A program made the translations under genes and the position numbers. From the NCBI GenBank assembly GCA_000723505.1, contig HG934468.1:838798-902797 (forward strand): 64,000 nt of DNA. Reading direction: 5' to 3'. Numbering within the stretch: the first letter of the stretch is position 1; each line of letters begins with the position of its first letter. This stretch comes from Mucinivorans hirudinis (GTDB lineage Bacteria > Bacteroidota > Bacteroidia > Bacteroidales > Rikenellaceae). Shown here piece after piece: positions 1 through 7,350 of this stretch. The notes under the pieces are model-generated. The model made no database searches. It was given only the letters and a program-made list of their open reading frames with translations, and had not been told where the DNA came from.

Positions 1-713
1 CAACAGGGACGGATTTTGCGGAATTTCATTTTGAGAACACCCCAAAAAGCCTCGCCGAATATGCCGCTGCTCATCTTTGATGTTCCCATTGTACGGTCGG
101 TAAATATAATTGGTATCTCCTTTATCTCGAAACCAAGTTTATACGCCGAATACTTCATCTCAATCTGAAATCCGTAGCCCTTCATCCGTATATCATCCAA
201 ATTAATTGTGCGCAGTGTTTCACCGCGAAAACACACAAATCCCGCCGTGCAATCCCTCACCGGTATTCCAAGCACTCGACGCACATATGCCGATGCATAA
301 TAGGACATTATCACTCGTCCGATAGGCCAATTCACCACATTAACACCCGTGACATAGCGCGAGCCGACTGCCACACCCGCCCCCTGCTCACAGGCATCAT
401 AGAGTTTGACAAGGTCGTCGGGATTGTGCGAAAAGTCGCAATCCATCTCACAAATCAAGCCGTACCCACGCTCCAACGCCCAACGAAAACCGCAGATATA
501 CGCAGTTCCAAGCCCCAATTTCCCGCGACGCTCCACAATATGCAACCCATCAAATTCACTTTGCAAACGCTTCACAGCATCGGCTGTACCATCGGGTGAA
601 CCATCGTCAATTACCAGCATATCGAGCTGATAGGGAAGCGAAAATATCTTGCGCACCATAGCCTCAATATTTTCGATTTCGTTGTAGGTGGGTATAATTA
701 CAATTCGTCTCAT
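1..713 (-). CDS. Polyprenol-phosphate mannosyltransferase-like GT2 glycosyltransferase (3' end outside window)
   Basis: The frame opens with ATG at 713 and stays open to the left edge, giving about 237 residues. Family 2 glycosyltransferase motifs appear in order: VIIPTYNEIENI at the N-terminus, DDGSPDGT, DCDFSHNP (metal/sugar-nucleotide Asp box), GSRYVTGV, RDCTAGF and TDRTMGTSKMS. This series is typical of the DPM1 branch, which moves a sugar from GDP- or UDP-sugar to a polyprenyl phosphate at the inner membrane face. No C-terminal membrane domain is visible before the cut. The gene diverges from the next gene, with 61 bases between starts. Donor and acceptor are not readable from sequence. 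Confidence 0.88.
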   Translation of the reverse strand, partial: MRRIVIIPTYNEIENIEAMVRKIFSLPYQLDMLVIDDGSPDGTADAVKRLQSEFDGLHIVERRGKLGLGTAYICGFRWALERGYGLICEMDCDFSHNPDDLVKLYDACEQGAGVAVGSRYVTGVNVVNWPIGRVIMSYYASAYVRRVLGIPVRDCTAGFVCFRGETLRTINLDDIRMKGYGFQIEMKYSAYKLGFEIKEIPIIFTDRTMGTSKMSSGIFGEAFWGVLKMKFRKIRPC

Positions 714-727
714 TTTCGTTATTTGAG

Positions 728-758
728 TTGATAAAGATAGTTATTTTATTTAACTTTG
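728..758 (+). promoter_or_regulatory. Bacteroidetes-type promoter
   Basis: TTG at 728-730, a 20-base spacer and TAACTTTG at 751-758 match the Bacteroidetes sigma-70 pattern. Transcription would begin near 764, just ahead of the ATG at 775. Confidence 0.6.
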
Positions 759-774
759 AAAAATTTTTGTAAAA

Positions 775-1662
775 ATGAGACGCGCAATTCAAATCCTATT
801 TTTGGCACTATTGGTTTCCACATCCCTCGCTCAGCCCAAACAGCAGAGGCGCGTGGATGATTTCTTGATTAAAAATGATGTTATTGTTGTGGACAAAAAC
901 AGCACGATGCAAAATTGCAACGATATTGCTTCGATACTCACCAACAATGGCATAGGCTGTAAAGTTGCCTCCCCTTTTATATCTTTCAAACAGAAAATCG
1001 TTCCCGAGAAGGTCATCACAATCGCCGGTGTGGCTTATGCAGATGCGTTGCAAATAACGGTTACACCCAGAAAAATCACAATCAAGTACACATCGGACAA
1101 AGCATTCAATAATGCACTTAACTACCTCCGCGAGATGATTAGCGGCAGGAGGATTGAGGGTCGCAACATTACCGACTGGAGCGAGACGATGGGGCTAAAA
1201 GGTGGTTTTTTTGATGCAAGCTCTGAGTTGCTCCCTATGGAACAGGTGGAAAGAGCTATTAACAAAAACAAGGATAATGATTTATACATCAGAGTTGTAG
1301 ACAATAACAATTGGAGGTTGTGGTGCGAAACTTTCGAGATGGCTAATCCCGCCGTTAAACCTATTGCCGCCTCAAGCGTCTATGATAGAGAGATTTTAAG
1401 AGACCTGCTTGTAAAGAATCGGCGCGCCGTACTGATGGTAGATTTGATTACACCCAACAAAATTTTCGAGCAGACTACCGGTCATTCGCAATTTTCGGTC
1501 GAGGGGATGCGTTTTGTTAGGGCGATAGTGGAGGAGTATGTGGATAAACTGAAAATCAAGCGTATCTGTCTGGGAGCAACAAGCGATAAGATTGATAAAC
1601 GCTTTGCAGACTTTCTTAAATTTCTCGAGAGAGAGAATTCAATTGAAATTATTATTTTATGA
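775..1662 (+). CDS. GH20-like secreted protein without the catalytic Asp-Glu pair
   Basis: 295 residues with a signal peptide (about 1-19, ending SLAQ). Residues about 30-125 read like the alpha/beta domain that precedes the barrel in beta-N-acetylhexosaminidases, ending with FNNALNYLREMI. What follows lines up with the start of a GH20 barrel: GLKGGFFDASSELLPMEQV (140-158, compare RG-x-DxSRHFxPVE), DNNNWRLWCETF (176-187, compare DDQGWRIEIKKYP) and ICLGATSD (264-271), where active enzymes have HIGGDE. The Asp-Glu pair that positions and activates the substrate N-acetyl group is therefore missing, and the protein is about half the usual length. I infer a non-catalytic sugar-binding relic or a diverged protein. 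It overlaps the next gene by four bases, so the two are probably co-translated. Confidence 0.6.
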   Translation: MRRAIQILFLALLVSTSLAQPKQQRRVDDFLIKNDVIVVDKNSTMQNCNDIASILTNNGIGCKVASPFISFKQKIVPEKVITIAGVAYADALQITVTPRKITIKYTSDKAFNNALNYLREMISGRRIEGRNITDWSETMGLKGGFFDASSELLPMEQVERAINKNKDNDLYIRVVDNNNWRLWCETFEMANPAVKPIAASSVYDREILRDLLVKNRRAVLMVDLITPNKIFEQTTGHSQFSVEGMRFVRAIVEEYVDKLKIKRICLGATSDKIDKRFADFLKFLERENSIEIIIL

Positions 1663-2585
1663 CGATTATGAAAAAACTACTTCTTGTTGCCGCAGCAGTT
1701 TTAATGACCACGGCAGCCCAATCGCAGACCCGCCGCTCGAAAGAGGAGCAGCAAAAAGAGACGAGCTCAACACGCCAAGGCACAAGACGAGAGGATAATA
1801 ACGCTAAGCAACAACAAACTCGTCCTCAGCATCAACCTGAGCGTCCGCAACCACCGCGACCACCGCAACCACCGCAACCACCGCAACCACCGCAACCACA
1901 GCAACCACCGCAACCACCGCGACCACCGCGACCACCGCAACCACCGCGACCACCCCGACCACCGCAACCACCGCAACCACCGCAACCACCGCAACCACCG
2001 CAACCACCGCAACAACCGCAACCACCGCAACGCCCGCAACAACCGCAGCGTCCGCAACCACCTGCAGCAAACCGCCCTCAATATCGCCCGACACCTCCGT
2101 CCTACAAACGCAATCCGGTAGTTCAACACTATCCCAACCACGATTACTACTACGGTCGTCCCTTCTTGAACCTGCCTCGCGGATTCAAAATTAAAAGGTA
2201 CAGCGGGATTGACTACTACTATTCTGAGGGTCGTTATTACCGCCGCCACAACGGGCACTACTATTTATGTCGTCCGCCCTTTGGTGCAGTGATTGCCGGA
2301 GCAATTGTCGAATCGGTACTCAATGCCATAATTATCAATAACCAGACCTATTACTACGGAGATGGTACGTTTTACATACGTACGGGCGGGAACTATCGCG
2401 CCGTTCAGCCACCAATCGGAGCACGCATCGCAGAGTTGCCCTACGGTGCGCAGGAGTTATACTTGAATGGTGAATACTACTACCAAGTGGACGACACGTA
2501 CTATATGCCGGTATATGACTCCATACTCAGGCAAGAGGTCTATGAGGTTGTAGGAAAAGGCAGTAATGGGTATTCTAGAAATTAG
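1659..2585 (+). CDS. Secreted Pro/Gln-repeat protein with Tyr-rich DUF6515-like C-terminal domain
   Basis: 308 residues. ATG at 1659 overlaps the upstream stop (ATGA); ATG at 1668 gives a cleaner signal peptide ([20 protein letters not shown]) and may be the real start. A Gln/Arg/Glu-rich stretch leads into about 75 residues of PPQ/PPR repeats (roughly 61-140), then a Tyr-rich domain (about 145-308) with recurring YYY-x-G and PPxGAxI motifs ([19 protein letters not shown]). That domain resembles DUF6515, seen in Bacteroidetes surface or periplasmic proteins of unknown function. The Pro-rich part is probably an extended spacer crossing periplasm or peptidoglycan. Repeat number is likely to vary between strains. 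Confidence 0.7.
   Translation: MTIMKKLLLVAAAVLMTTAAQSQTRRSKEEQQKETSSTRQGTRREDNNAKQQQTRPQHQPERPQPPRPPQPPQPPQPPQPQQPPQPPRPPRPPQPPRPPRPPQPPQPPQPPQPPQPPQQPQPPQRPQQPQRPQPPAANRPQYRPTPPSYKRNPVVQHYPNHDYYYGRPFLNLPRGFKIKRYSGIDYYYSEGRYYRRHNGHYYLCRPPFGAVIAGAIVESVLNAIIINNQTYYYGDGTFYIRTGGNYRAVQPPIGARIAELPYGAQELYLNGEYYYQVDDTYYMPVYDSILRQEVYEVVGKGSNGYSRN
1843..2062 (+). repeat. Coding tandem repeat, 9-bp unit CCACCGCAA/CCACCGCGA
   Basis: Near-perfect tandem nonamers encode PPQ or PPR inside the Pro-rich protein. The near-identity at DNA level suggests recent slippage or recombination. The opposite strand carries open frames here only because the repeat unit lacks stop codons. Confidence 0.9.
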
Positions 2586-2662
2586 CAAACCATCATTTTG
2601 GGGTTATTCAGAGGAATGTTCCATTGCTCTTTGGGTTTTTAATAATGCTAAACTCTAACAAT

Positions 2663-3100
2663 ATGAGGGTTGTACTTCAGAGAGTGTCACAATGTTCAGT
2701 TGTGGTTGAAGGCGAGCAGGTCGCGGCAATAGGTTGCGGCTTGCTTGTTTTGTTGGGTGTGGAAGATGGGGACACAGGGGAAGATATTGATTGGCTTGTG
2801 GGAAAAATTGCAAAAATGCGTATATTTGCAGACCCAAACGGGTCGATGAACCTTTCCATTGAGGATGTTAGTGGTGAAATACTGATTGTTAGTCAGTTTA
2901 CACTGCACGCCTCCACGCGTAAGGGAAACCGTCCAAGCTTTATCAGGGCAGCAAGACCGGAATGGGCAATACCACTGTACGAAGATTTCATCAGCCGCTT
3001 CCCCGGAGCAAAACACGGTATATTTGGTGCGGATATGAAAGTCGCGCTGGTGAACGACGGACCGGTCACGATAATAATGGATAGTAAAATCAGAGATTAA
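2663..3100 (+). CDS. dtd: D-aminoacyl-tRNA deacylase
   Basis: 145 residues from ATG 2663 ([15 protein letters not shown]). The frame extends 13 codons upstream, but family members start at MR(A/V)VxQRV. The family motif SQFTL is present (SQFTLHAST) together with the Gly-cisPro motif (NDGPVTI) near the C-terminus. These form the cross-subunit pocket that excludes L-aminoacyl esters. The enzyme hydrolyses D-aminoacyl-tRNA, and Gly-tRNA-Ala, to protect translation. It is the first of two closely spaced plus-strand genes, followed by a word-repeat spacer and a polyprenyl synthase. Confidence 0.95.
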   Translation: MRVVLQRVSQCSVVVEGEQVAAIGCGLLVLLGVEDGDTGEDIDWLVGKIAKMRIFADPNGSMNLSIEDVSGEILIVSQFTLHASTRKGNRPSFIRAARPEWAIPLYEDFISRFPGAKHGIFGADMKVALVNDGPVTIIMDSKIRD

Positions 3101-3182
3101 TTTTGAATTATGAGTTTTGAGTTTTGAATTATAAACATTAAGACCTTGTAATTGCAAAATTAGTAATTCAAAATTCAATTTA
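3101..3182. repeat. Word-repeat inverted repeat in the dtd-prenyl synthase spacer
   Basis: The left half repeats TTTTGAATT/GAGTTTTGA words (3101-3132). The right half carries their complement, AATTCAAAATTCAATT (3166-3180). In RNA this would fold as an AT-rich imperfect hairpin. The same architecture with other words recurs at several junctions in the window. Confidence 0.6.
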
Positions 3183-3189
3183 TTTTTTA

Positions 3190-4134
3190 ATGAAACAGGC
3201 CGTACTCAAAGAATTTGAGCAGTATAAGGCGAGGATAAAATCGGCACTAGCAAGCGAGCAAAGTATGCTTGAGGAAGTTGTCGCAAATTTGCTTGTGCCC
3301 TCGGGCAAGCAGATGCGCCCGCTCTTGGTGCTACTCACGGCAAAGCTGCACGGAGAGGTCAATGAGAAGAGCTATGCGGCGGCAATGCTTTTCGAGATGT
3401 TGCATTGGGCAACTCTCATTCACGATGATGTTGTTGATGAGGCATATATGCGCCGTGGAGAGCTCACCTTGGGGGCAATGATGCGCTCGAAAAGTGCAGT
3501 TTTGGTGGGTGATTTTCTCTTTACACGAGGGTTGGCTGTGGCGGCACGGGCAGAGAATTATCAGGCTATCACATCGGCAACACGCTGCATTGAGATGGTG
3601 GTGGATGGTGAGTTGATGCAGTCGCGAAATGCGGCAAGATTAACCACCACAAGAGAGGATTATTACGAGATAATTAAGCTCAAAACCGCCGTAGTTCTTG
3701 CAAGTTGCGCACAGGTGGGTGCTGCCTCGGTGGGGGCGACTGAAAAGCAGGTTGAGAGTATGTACCGCCTCGGCGAGCTGCTCGGATGTGCATTCCAAAT
3801 TCAGGACGACATACTCGATTTGACAGATACAAACACGGGTAAAACAAAGTACAACGATTTGCAGGAGCGTAAAATAACCCTACCCCTTATCTTCGCGATG
3901 GAGAAGGAGGGGCGCAGCGAGGCACTTAAACAGTTGCGCAGGGCGGCACACTCGCAAAAAAGTATCAATTGGTTAATTGCCTTTATCAAGAGGAACGAGG
4001 GCATCGAAAAGGCGCGCAAAGAGCTTAACGACAAGCATAGAGAGGCGATGGAAATCATAAGAAGCTACCCTGAGAGTGCTGTTAGAGAGTCGCTCATAAA
4101 ATTTGCCGACTATGTGGTACTAAGAAAAAAATAG
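3190..4134 (+). CDS. Polyprenyl diphosphate synthase (IspB-like)
   Basis: 314 residues, all-alpha prenyltransferase. The first Asp-rich motif lies in HDDVVDEAYMRRG (about 78-90) and the second in QIQDDILDLT (about 197-206). Both bind Mg-diphosphate of allylic substrate and isopentenyl diphosphate. GKQMRPLLVLL near residue 38 is the IPP-binding segment. Length and motifs fit the octaprenyl/solanesyl diphosphate synthase group, which makes the menaquinone side chain. Exact chain length cannot be read with confidence. The enzyme is soluble. Confidence 0.9.
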   Translation: MKQAVLKEFEQYKARIKSALASEQSMLEEVVANLLVPSGKQMRPLLVLLTAKLHGEVNEKSYAAAMLFEMLHWATLIHDDVVDEAYMRRGELTLGAMMRSKSAVLVGDFLFTRGLAVAARAENYQAITSATRCIEMVVDGELMQSRNAARLTTTREDYYEIIKLKTAVVLASCAQVGAASVGATEKQVESMYRLGELLGCAFQIQDDILDLTDTNTGKTKYNDLQERKITLPLIFAMEKEGRSEALKQLRRAAHSQKSINWLIAFIKRNEGIEKARKELNDKHREAMEIIRSYPESAVRESLIKFADYVVLRKK

Positions 4135-4198
4135 CCCGAAAATACCATTTTCTCACAAACATTACTAACTTTGCAACTTGAACAATCAATAAATCATT

Positions 4199-5473
4199 TT
4201 GATAGAGTTTTTACCCTTTACCGTTCACTCCCTGCCACTGTTTATCTCTTTGGCTCTATTGCTGTTTATGTCCGCCCTAATTTCGGGAGCCGAGACCGCT
4301 TTTTTTTCGCTTAACCCTGTGCAAATCAATGAGCTGCACACCGGAGAAAGTCGCAAAACACAGACCGTCCTCCGCTTGTTGGACAACCAAGATTCGCTGC
4401 TCTCCACCATACTTATACTCAATAATTTAATAAACATCGGAGCTATTTTGGTGGCGAGTGCCATAATAGATATAACCATTTCTTTCGCCGATTCTCAGTT
4501 TTTGGAATTTATTGTGAAGGTTGTTTTGGTAACCTTTCTCTTGCTGCTCTTCGGAGAGATAATGCCCAAGATATTTGCAACTTACAACAATGTTGCCTTT
4601 GCCAAGTTTATGGCTATACCACTGTTGGGGGCGCGGGTTGTTGTTGCTCCGCTCTCATTTGTACTCATTAAGCTGGGCGGCGCTCTCACGCGTTCGCTCT
4701 CGGGCAACGGACACAATGTATCGATCGATGAGTTGCAGGATGCAATAGAGATAACAAAGACTGAAACCCCCGAGGATAAAGAGATGTTGAGCGGTATCGT
4801 GCGCTTTGTGGGTACTCAAGTTGTGGAGATTATGAAACCGCGCATTGATGTGGTAGCTCTAGAGGTTGAGGATAACTTTGTGAAGGTCAAGCAGACGGTT
4901 ATCAAGAGCGGTTTTTCGCGTATTCCCGTCTATAAGGATAGTTTTGACAATATACAAGGAATTTTATTTATCAAGGATATACTTAAATACATAGAGAGAG
5001 GCGAAGATTTTGAGTGGCAAAAGTTGGCACGCAAACCATATTTTGTGCCTGAACATAAGAAGATTAACGACCTTTTGGAGGATTTTCAGACGCTCAAAAT
5101 CCACCTGGCGGTGGTGGTAGATGAGTATGGGGGGACTTTGGGCATTGTTACCCTCGAGGATATATTAGAGGAAGTCGTGGGTGACATCGCCGATGACTCG
5201 GACGCTGTGGAGAGTTTTTATCAAAAGGTTGACGAAAACAACTATATATTTGATGGCAAGACACATATAGTCGATTTTGAGCGAGTATTAAAGTTGGATG
5301 ACGACTTTCTGGAGAAGGTCAAAGGCGAGGCAGACACGCTGGCGGGGTTAATGTTGGAAATCAAGGGTGACTTTGTTAAGGTGGAAGAGTGGGTTGAGTT
5401 CGGAAAGATGCGCTTTACGGCACAGGAGATTGATAATCACAGAATTATAAAAATATTGGTTACCCTTCAGTAG
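4199..5473 (+). CDS. gldE: GldE/CorC-type membrane protein with CBS pair
   Basis: 424 residues beginning at a TTG codon (4199). The next ATG (4268) would remove half of the first membrane helix, so TTG is preferred, and a TAACTTTG promoter-like element lies at 4166-4173. Residues 1 to about 170 hold four hydrophobic segments of the DUF21/CNNM domain ([27 protein letters not shown]). A CBS pair follows (about 205-330; [41 protein letters not shown]) and then a CorC/HlyC-type C-terminal domain. In gliding Bacteroidetes this family is called GldE; in non-gliders it is usually annotated as hemolysin-like and suspected to act in divalent-cation transport. Confidence 0.82.
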   Translation: MIEFLPFTVHSLPLFISLALLLFMSALISGAETAFFSLNPVQINELHTGESRKTQTVLRLLDNQDSLLSTILILNNLINIGAILVASAIIDITISFADSQFLEFIVKVVLVTFLLLLFGEIMPKIFATYNNVAFAKFMAIPLLGARVVVAPLSFVLIKLGGALTRSLSGNGHNVSIDELQDAIEITKTETPEDKEMLSGIVRFVGTQVVEIMKPRIDVVALEVEDNFVKVKQTVIKSGFSRIPVYKDSFDNIQGILFIKDILKYIERGEDFEWQKLARKPYFVPEHKKINDLLEDFQTLKIHLAVVVDEYGGTLGIVTLEDILEEVVGDIADDSDAVESFYQKVDENNYIFDGKTHIVDFERVLKLDDDFLEKVKGEADTLAGLMLEIKGDFVKVEEWVEFGKMRFTAQEIDNHRIIKILVTLQ

Positions 5474-5474
5474 A

Positions 5475-5490
5475 TTGGCACGCTTTTTGC
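5475..5490 (+). promoter_or_regulatory. Sigma-54 (RpoN) -24/-12 promoter
   Basis: TTGGCACG-CTTT-TTGC places GG at 5477-5478 and GC at 5489-5490 with exactly ten bases between, the hallmark of sigma-54 promoters. It sits one base after the gldE stop and points to the OmpA-family gene, giving a leader of about 185 bases. An almost identical element lies at 39197-39212. Confidence 0.7.
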
Positions 5491-5531
5491 GGTCATTCGA
5501 TGCAATTATTAAAATACAGTATGGCTCTCAA

Positions 5532-5657
5532 ATGGCTTATTATCATTGCATCAAGTGTGCGGTAGATTACTGTGGTGAAAGCGACAATCTATCAAAGACT
5601 ATATATGGCGGTTTTCGCAGTAAAGATGGTCATAATATTCCTTGTGGGCATCAATGA
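5532..5657 (+). CDS. Possible small Cys-rich peptide in the OmpA leader
   Basis: A 41-codon ATG frame sits between the sigma-54-type promoter and the OmpA-family gene. It contains CIKC, a third Cys at 14 and a fourth at 38, plus several His residues, which could bind metal. I do not recognise a family. A second 14-codon frame (5521-5565) overlaps in another phase. It may equally be untranslated leader sequence. Confidence 0.25.
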   Translation: MAYYHCIKCAVDYCGESDNLSKTIYGGFRSKDGHNIPCGHQ

Positions 5658-5686
5658 AAAAAAAATAACAGAATAAATTTTAGACA

Positions 5687-6835
5687 ATGAAAAAGAAACT
5701 TTTACTACTAACCTGCCTGTCACTGATGGTGGCAAGCAGTTATGCACAAGAGCAGCAGCAGGAACAGATTGTCAATTATCGCACAAGTAGAATAGGCGAC
5801 AACTGGTTTTTCTCGGTTGGTGCAGGTGGGACGGTGTACTTGGGTGCACAAAATTCAGGTGAATTCCTAAACCGTCTGCGTCCGGTTGCTGAACTATCCA
5901 TCGGCAAGTGGATTACTCCAAGTGTTGGAGTACGTCTACAAGGAGTCTACACACCCTCTTTCCGCGAATATTCGGTAATCCACACTAGCCCTTTCAAGGA
6001 GGGAGAGATGCTCCAAAAGTTTAATTATATGGGAGTTCACTCTGATTTTATGCTCAATCTGAGTAGTGCAATCGGTGGATACAAGGAAGATAGGGTGTAC
6101 GAGATAATCCCATATTTCGGACCTTCGTGGAGCCACATTAACCTAGCCGATAGACCAACATACAACGAAATATCGGTTGCCGGAGGTATAATCAACCGCT
6201 TCCGCCTATCACGCACAGTGGATGCAAACTTAGAGATGCGTGCCATTATGATACACGGACGTATGGACCACTCAACGGTGGATAACCGCCTGGACTTTCC
6301 CGTATCGGTCTCTGCCGGAATAACCGTTCGTTTGGGAAGAAACAAGGACTTCAAAGTTGTGCCTTATCCCGACTACACACCTTACAACAAACGCATCAAA
6401 TCTCTGGAGGATGACCTTACCAGCCTAGAAGGCAAAAACAAGAAGCTGCAAAAGGAACTGGAAGATTGCAACAATAAACCTGCTGTGGAGAAGGTGGTTA
6501 CAAAGTATACAGATATATCATCTCCTTGCGTTCTGTTCTTTGGTCTGAATAAGTATAAACTAACCAGCCGCGAGCTTACAAACCTAGAATATTTTGTGGT
6601 CAATACCCTCAAAAAGAGTCCCGATAAGAGATATATTATCTGGGGGGCGGCTGACAAGGAGACAGGAACGGCTGCCTACAATCAGGTGTTGAGCCAAAAA
6701 CGCGCCGAATTTGTGCTGGACATTCTTGTGAACAAATACGGTTTGGCACGCGACCGCTTCACAATCAAGGCTGTTGGCTCTTCGGATAACCGCTTCAAAG
6801 AGGCGCAACTGAACCGCGTAGTAATAATCGAATAG
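5687..6835 (+). CDS. OmpA-family outer-membrane protein
   Basis: 382 residues with signal peptide MKKKLLLLTCLSLMVASSYA. Residues about 25-220 form an amphipathic, aromatic-rich beta-barrel-like domain (WFFSVGAGGTVYLGAQ near the start). A short coiled coil follows (about 238-262, SLEDDLTSLEGKNKKLQKEL). The last 110 residues are an OmpA-like peptidoglycan-binding domain with AAYNQVLSQKRAEFVLDIL, though the classical Asp/Arg pocket is diverged (GAADKETGTAAYN). It probably ties outer membrane to peptidoglycan. Transcription likely starts at the sigma-54-type promoter upstream and ends at the strong terminator 20 bases after the stop, so this looks like a separately regulated single gene. Confidence 0.85.
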   Translation: MKKKLLLLTCLSLMVASSYAQEQQQEQIVNYRTSRIGDNWFFSVGAGGTVYLGAQNSGEFLNRLRPVAELSIGKWITPSVGVRLQGVYTPSFREYSVIHTSPFKEGEMLQKFNYMGVHSDFMLNLSSAIGGYKEDRVYEIIPYFGPSWSHINLADRPTYNEISVAGGIINRFRLSRTVDANLEMRAIMIHGRMDHSTVDNRLDFPVSVSAGITVRLGRNKDFKVVPYPDYTPYNKRIKSLEDDLTSLEGKNKKLQKELEDCNNKPAVEKVVTKYTDISSPCVLFFGLNKYKLTSRELTNLEYFVVNTLKKSPDKRYIIWGAADKETGTAAYNQVLSQKRAEFVLDILVNKYGLARDRFTIKAVGSSDNRFKEAQLNRVVIIE

Positions 6836-6854
6836 CAGTTAATTATTAAATCAC

Positions 6855-6893
6855 AAAAAAAAGTGTTCTCATAAGGGGAACACTTTTTTTTTT
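6855..6893. terminator. Bidirectional intrinsic terminator
   Basis: A 14-bp stem (AAAAAAAAGTGTTC with GAACACTTTTTTTT) closes a 9-base loop, with T runs on both strands. It ends the OmpA-family transcript and would also stop leftward transcription from the promoter near 7000. Confidence 0.9.
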
Positions 6894-6987
6894 AGCATAA
6901 CACGCTGTTAGTCAAATAGTGTTTATTGGCGAAAACTGCAAATTATACATAGGAGACCACATAAAAGCGTCTGAAGACCAGTGTTTT
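6855..6987 (-). ncRNA. Candidate small RNA (minus strand, about 130 nt)
   Basis: A good promoter (6994-7025, minus) and the bidirectional terminator at 6855-6893 bracket about 130 bases with no convincing gene. The predicted RNA would begin with a small CAGTG-CAAAA-CACTG hairpin. The only frames inside are 16 codons or fewer. It lies beside insertion-sequence debris, so it may be a relic promoter rather than a functional RNA. Confidence 0.35.
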
Positions 6988-6993
6988 GCACTG

Positions 6994-7025
6994 CAAAGAT
7001 AGCACAACAATATCCAAATCCAATA
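6994..7025 (-). promoter_or_regulatory. Bacteroidetes-type promoter, leftward
   Basis: On the minus strand TATTG (7025-7021), 19 bases and TATCTTTG (7001-6994) form a well spaced promoter. No gene lies downstream before the terminator. Confidence 0.55.
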
Positions 7026-7054
7026 GTCCTGTTCTAGCTATTTTAAGAGAAAAG

Positions 7055-7190
7055 ATGGCTCTATGTCGTGGATAGTCAAATTGAGTTTTGCACAGCATAA
7101 GTAAACCATATTAGTACGGTTTTTGATATTACGGAAGCCTCTTGCCCCTCTTTTTAGCAGTTGAATTTTAGCATTTGTACCTTCGAGGAT
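7055..7190 (-). pseudogene. Transposase C-terminal fragment (ISL3-like) with element end
   Basis: The minus strand from 7190 to about 7080 reads ILEGTNAKIQLLKRGARG, then FRNIKNRTNMVYLCCAKLN, which matches the C-terminal signature of ISL3-type DDE transposases. Upstream codons (7190-7230) contain three in-frame stops, so the gene is dead and truncated. The 15-mer ATGGCTCTATGTCGT at 7055-7069, next to the transposase 3' end, recurs at 42533-42547. GGCTCT is a plausible start of the terminal inverted repeat. Confidence 0.55.
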
Positions 7191-7311
7191 ACCTTATTAA
7201 CGAACTGTTGATTAACAATATCCTTGGTCGAAGAACCCGCCATAAAAATTCAAAAGTAAAATTTAAACAGTTTCTTAATAATGACTTCACAGATTCATAA
7301 TACAGAGAAGA

Positions 7312-7319
7312 TACCTTTG
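7312..7319 (+). promoter_or_regulatory. -7 element of the SusC operon promoter
   Basis: TACCTTTG lies 31 bases before the SusC ATG at 7351. The -33 region is weak, as expected if an activator is needed. No regulator gene is adjacent. Confidence 0.5.
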
Positions 7320-7350
7320 CCGCGTAATTCTAAAAACCATAAAAAAAATT

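Noticed and set aside
1767-2258. Long minus-strand frames across the Pro-repeat gene (Trp/Leu- or Val/Ala-repeat proteins)
   Set aside because: They are the reverse reading of the CCACCGCAA repeat, which has no stop in these frames. No start context, signal or family resemblance.
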